NCBI GenBank assembly: GCA_934454115.1
Contig: CAKSFQ010000045.1
Span: 1-5,470 of the forward strand
Length of the DNA stretch: 5,470 nt
From: an uncultured Clostridia bacterium
Lineage (GTDB): Bacteria > Bacillota > Clostridia > Monoglobales > Monoglobaceae
Direction: 5' to 3'
In this document: piece by piece, positions 5,466-5,470 of the stretch
Position numbering within the stretch: position 1 is the first letter of the stretch
Layout of the letters: the number at the start of each line of letters is the position of its first letter
Position numbers and translations under genes: made by a program
The notes under the pieces: generated by a model
What the model saw: only the letters and a program-made list of their open reading frames with translations
Told to the model about the DNA's origin: nothing
Database searches by the model: none

Positions 5466-5470
5466 AACCC

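Overview
The window looks like a chromosomal stretch from an anaerobic Firmicute of the class Clostridia, perhaps an Oscillospirales- or Lachnospiraceae-type gut bacterium. This is inferred from strong AGGAGG-type Shine-Dalgarno sites, a Gram-positive lipoprotein signal, a moderate-to-low GC content by eye, and a LuxR-type membrane regulator of a kind I associate with Clostridia. No marker gene fixes the taxonomy.

Left block (1-1563, minus strand): a compact three-gene operon of cysteine-rich proteins. Its order of transcription is a 118-aa zinc-ribbon protein (1563-1207), a 95-aa double zinc-ribbon protein (1192-905), and a secreted, extremely cysteine-rich protein that starts at 905 and runs off the left edge. 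The second and third genes share one base (TGATG), so translational coupling is likely. The secreted protein is the most unusual item here: 63 cysteines in the 276 visible residues after the predicted signal-peptide cut, mostly in CxxC, CxxCxxC and CxxCxxCxxC runs.

Central intergenic region (1564-2038): about 475 bases with no convincing protein gene, but rich in signals. It holds a near-consensus plus-strand promoter (1639-1667), a hairpin, and an intrinsic-terminator-like hairpin with a T-tract (1756-1780). Together these outline a roughly 105-nt small RNA or an attenuated leader. Further right are a bulged hairpin, an A/T palindrome, a perfect 12-bp tandem duplication (1908-1931) and another hairpin before the next gene.

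Right block (2039-4985, plus strand): a two-gene operon with a 13-base gap. The first gene encodes a lipoprotein extracellular solute-binding protein of the sugar/oligosaccharide type. The second encodes a 536-aa membrane regulator with an extracytoplasmic sensor domain between two membrane helices, a coiled coil, and a C-terminal LuxR/GerE helix-turn-helix. No ABC permease or ATPase follows in the window. The simplest reading is that the lipoprotein presents a ligand to the membrane-bound regulator, or serves a transporter encoded elsewhere.

Right end (4986-5470): a weak terminator, a stretch resembling the outer end of an IS256/Mutator-type insertion sequence, a 94-codon open frame of unknown identity without a Shine-Dalgarno site (possibly a gene remnant), and a perfect 7-bp inverted repeat near the edge.
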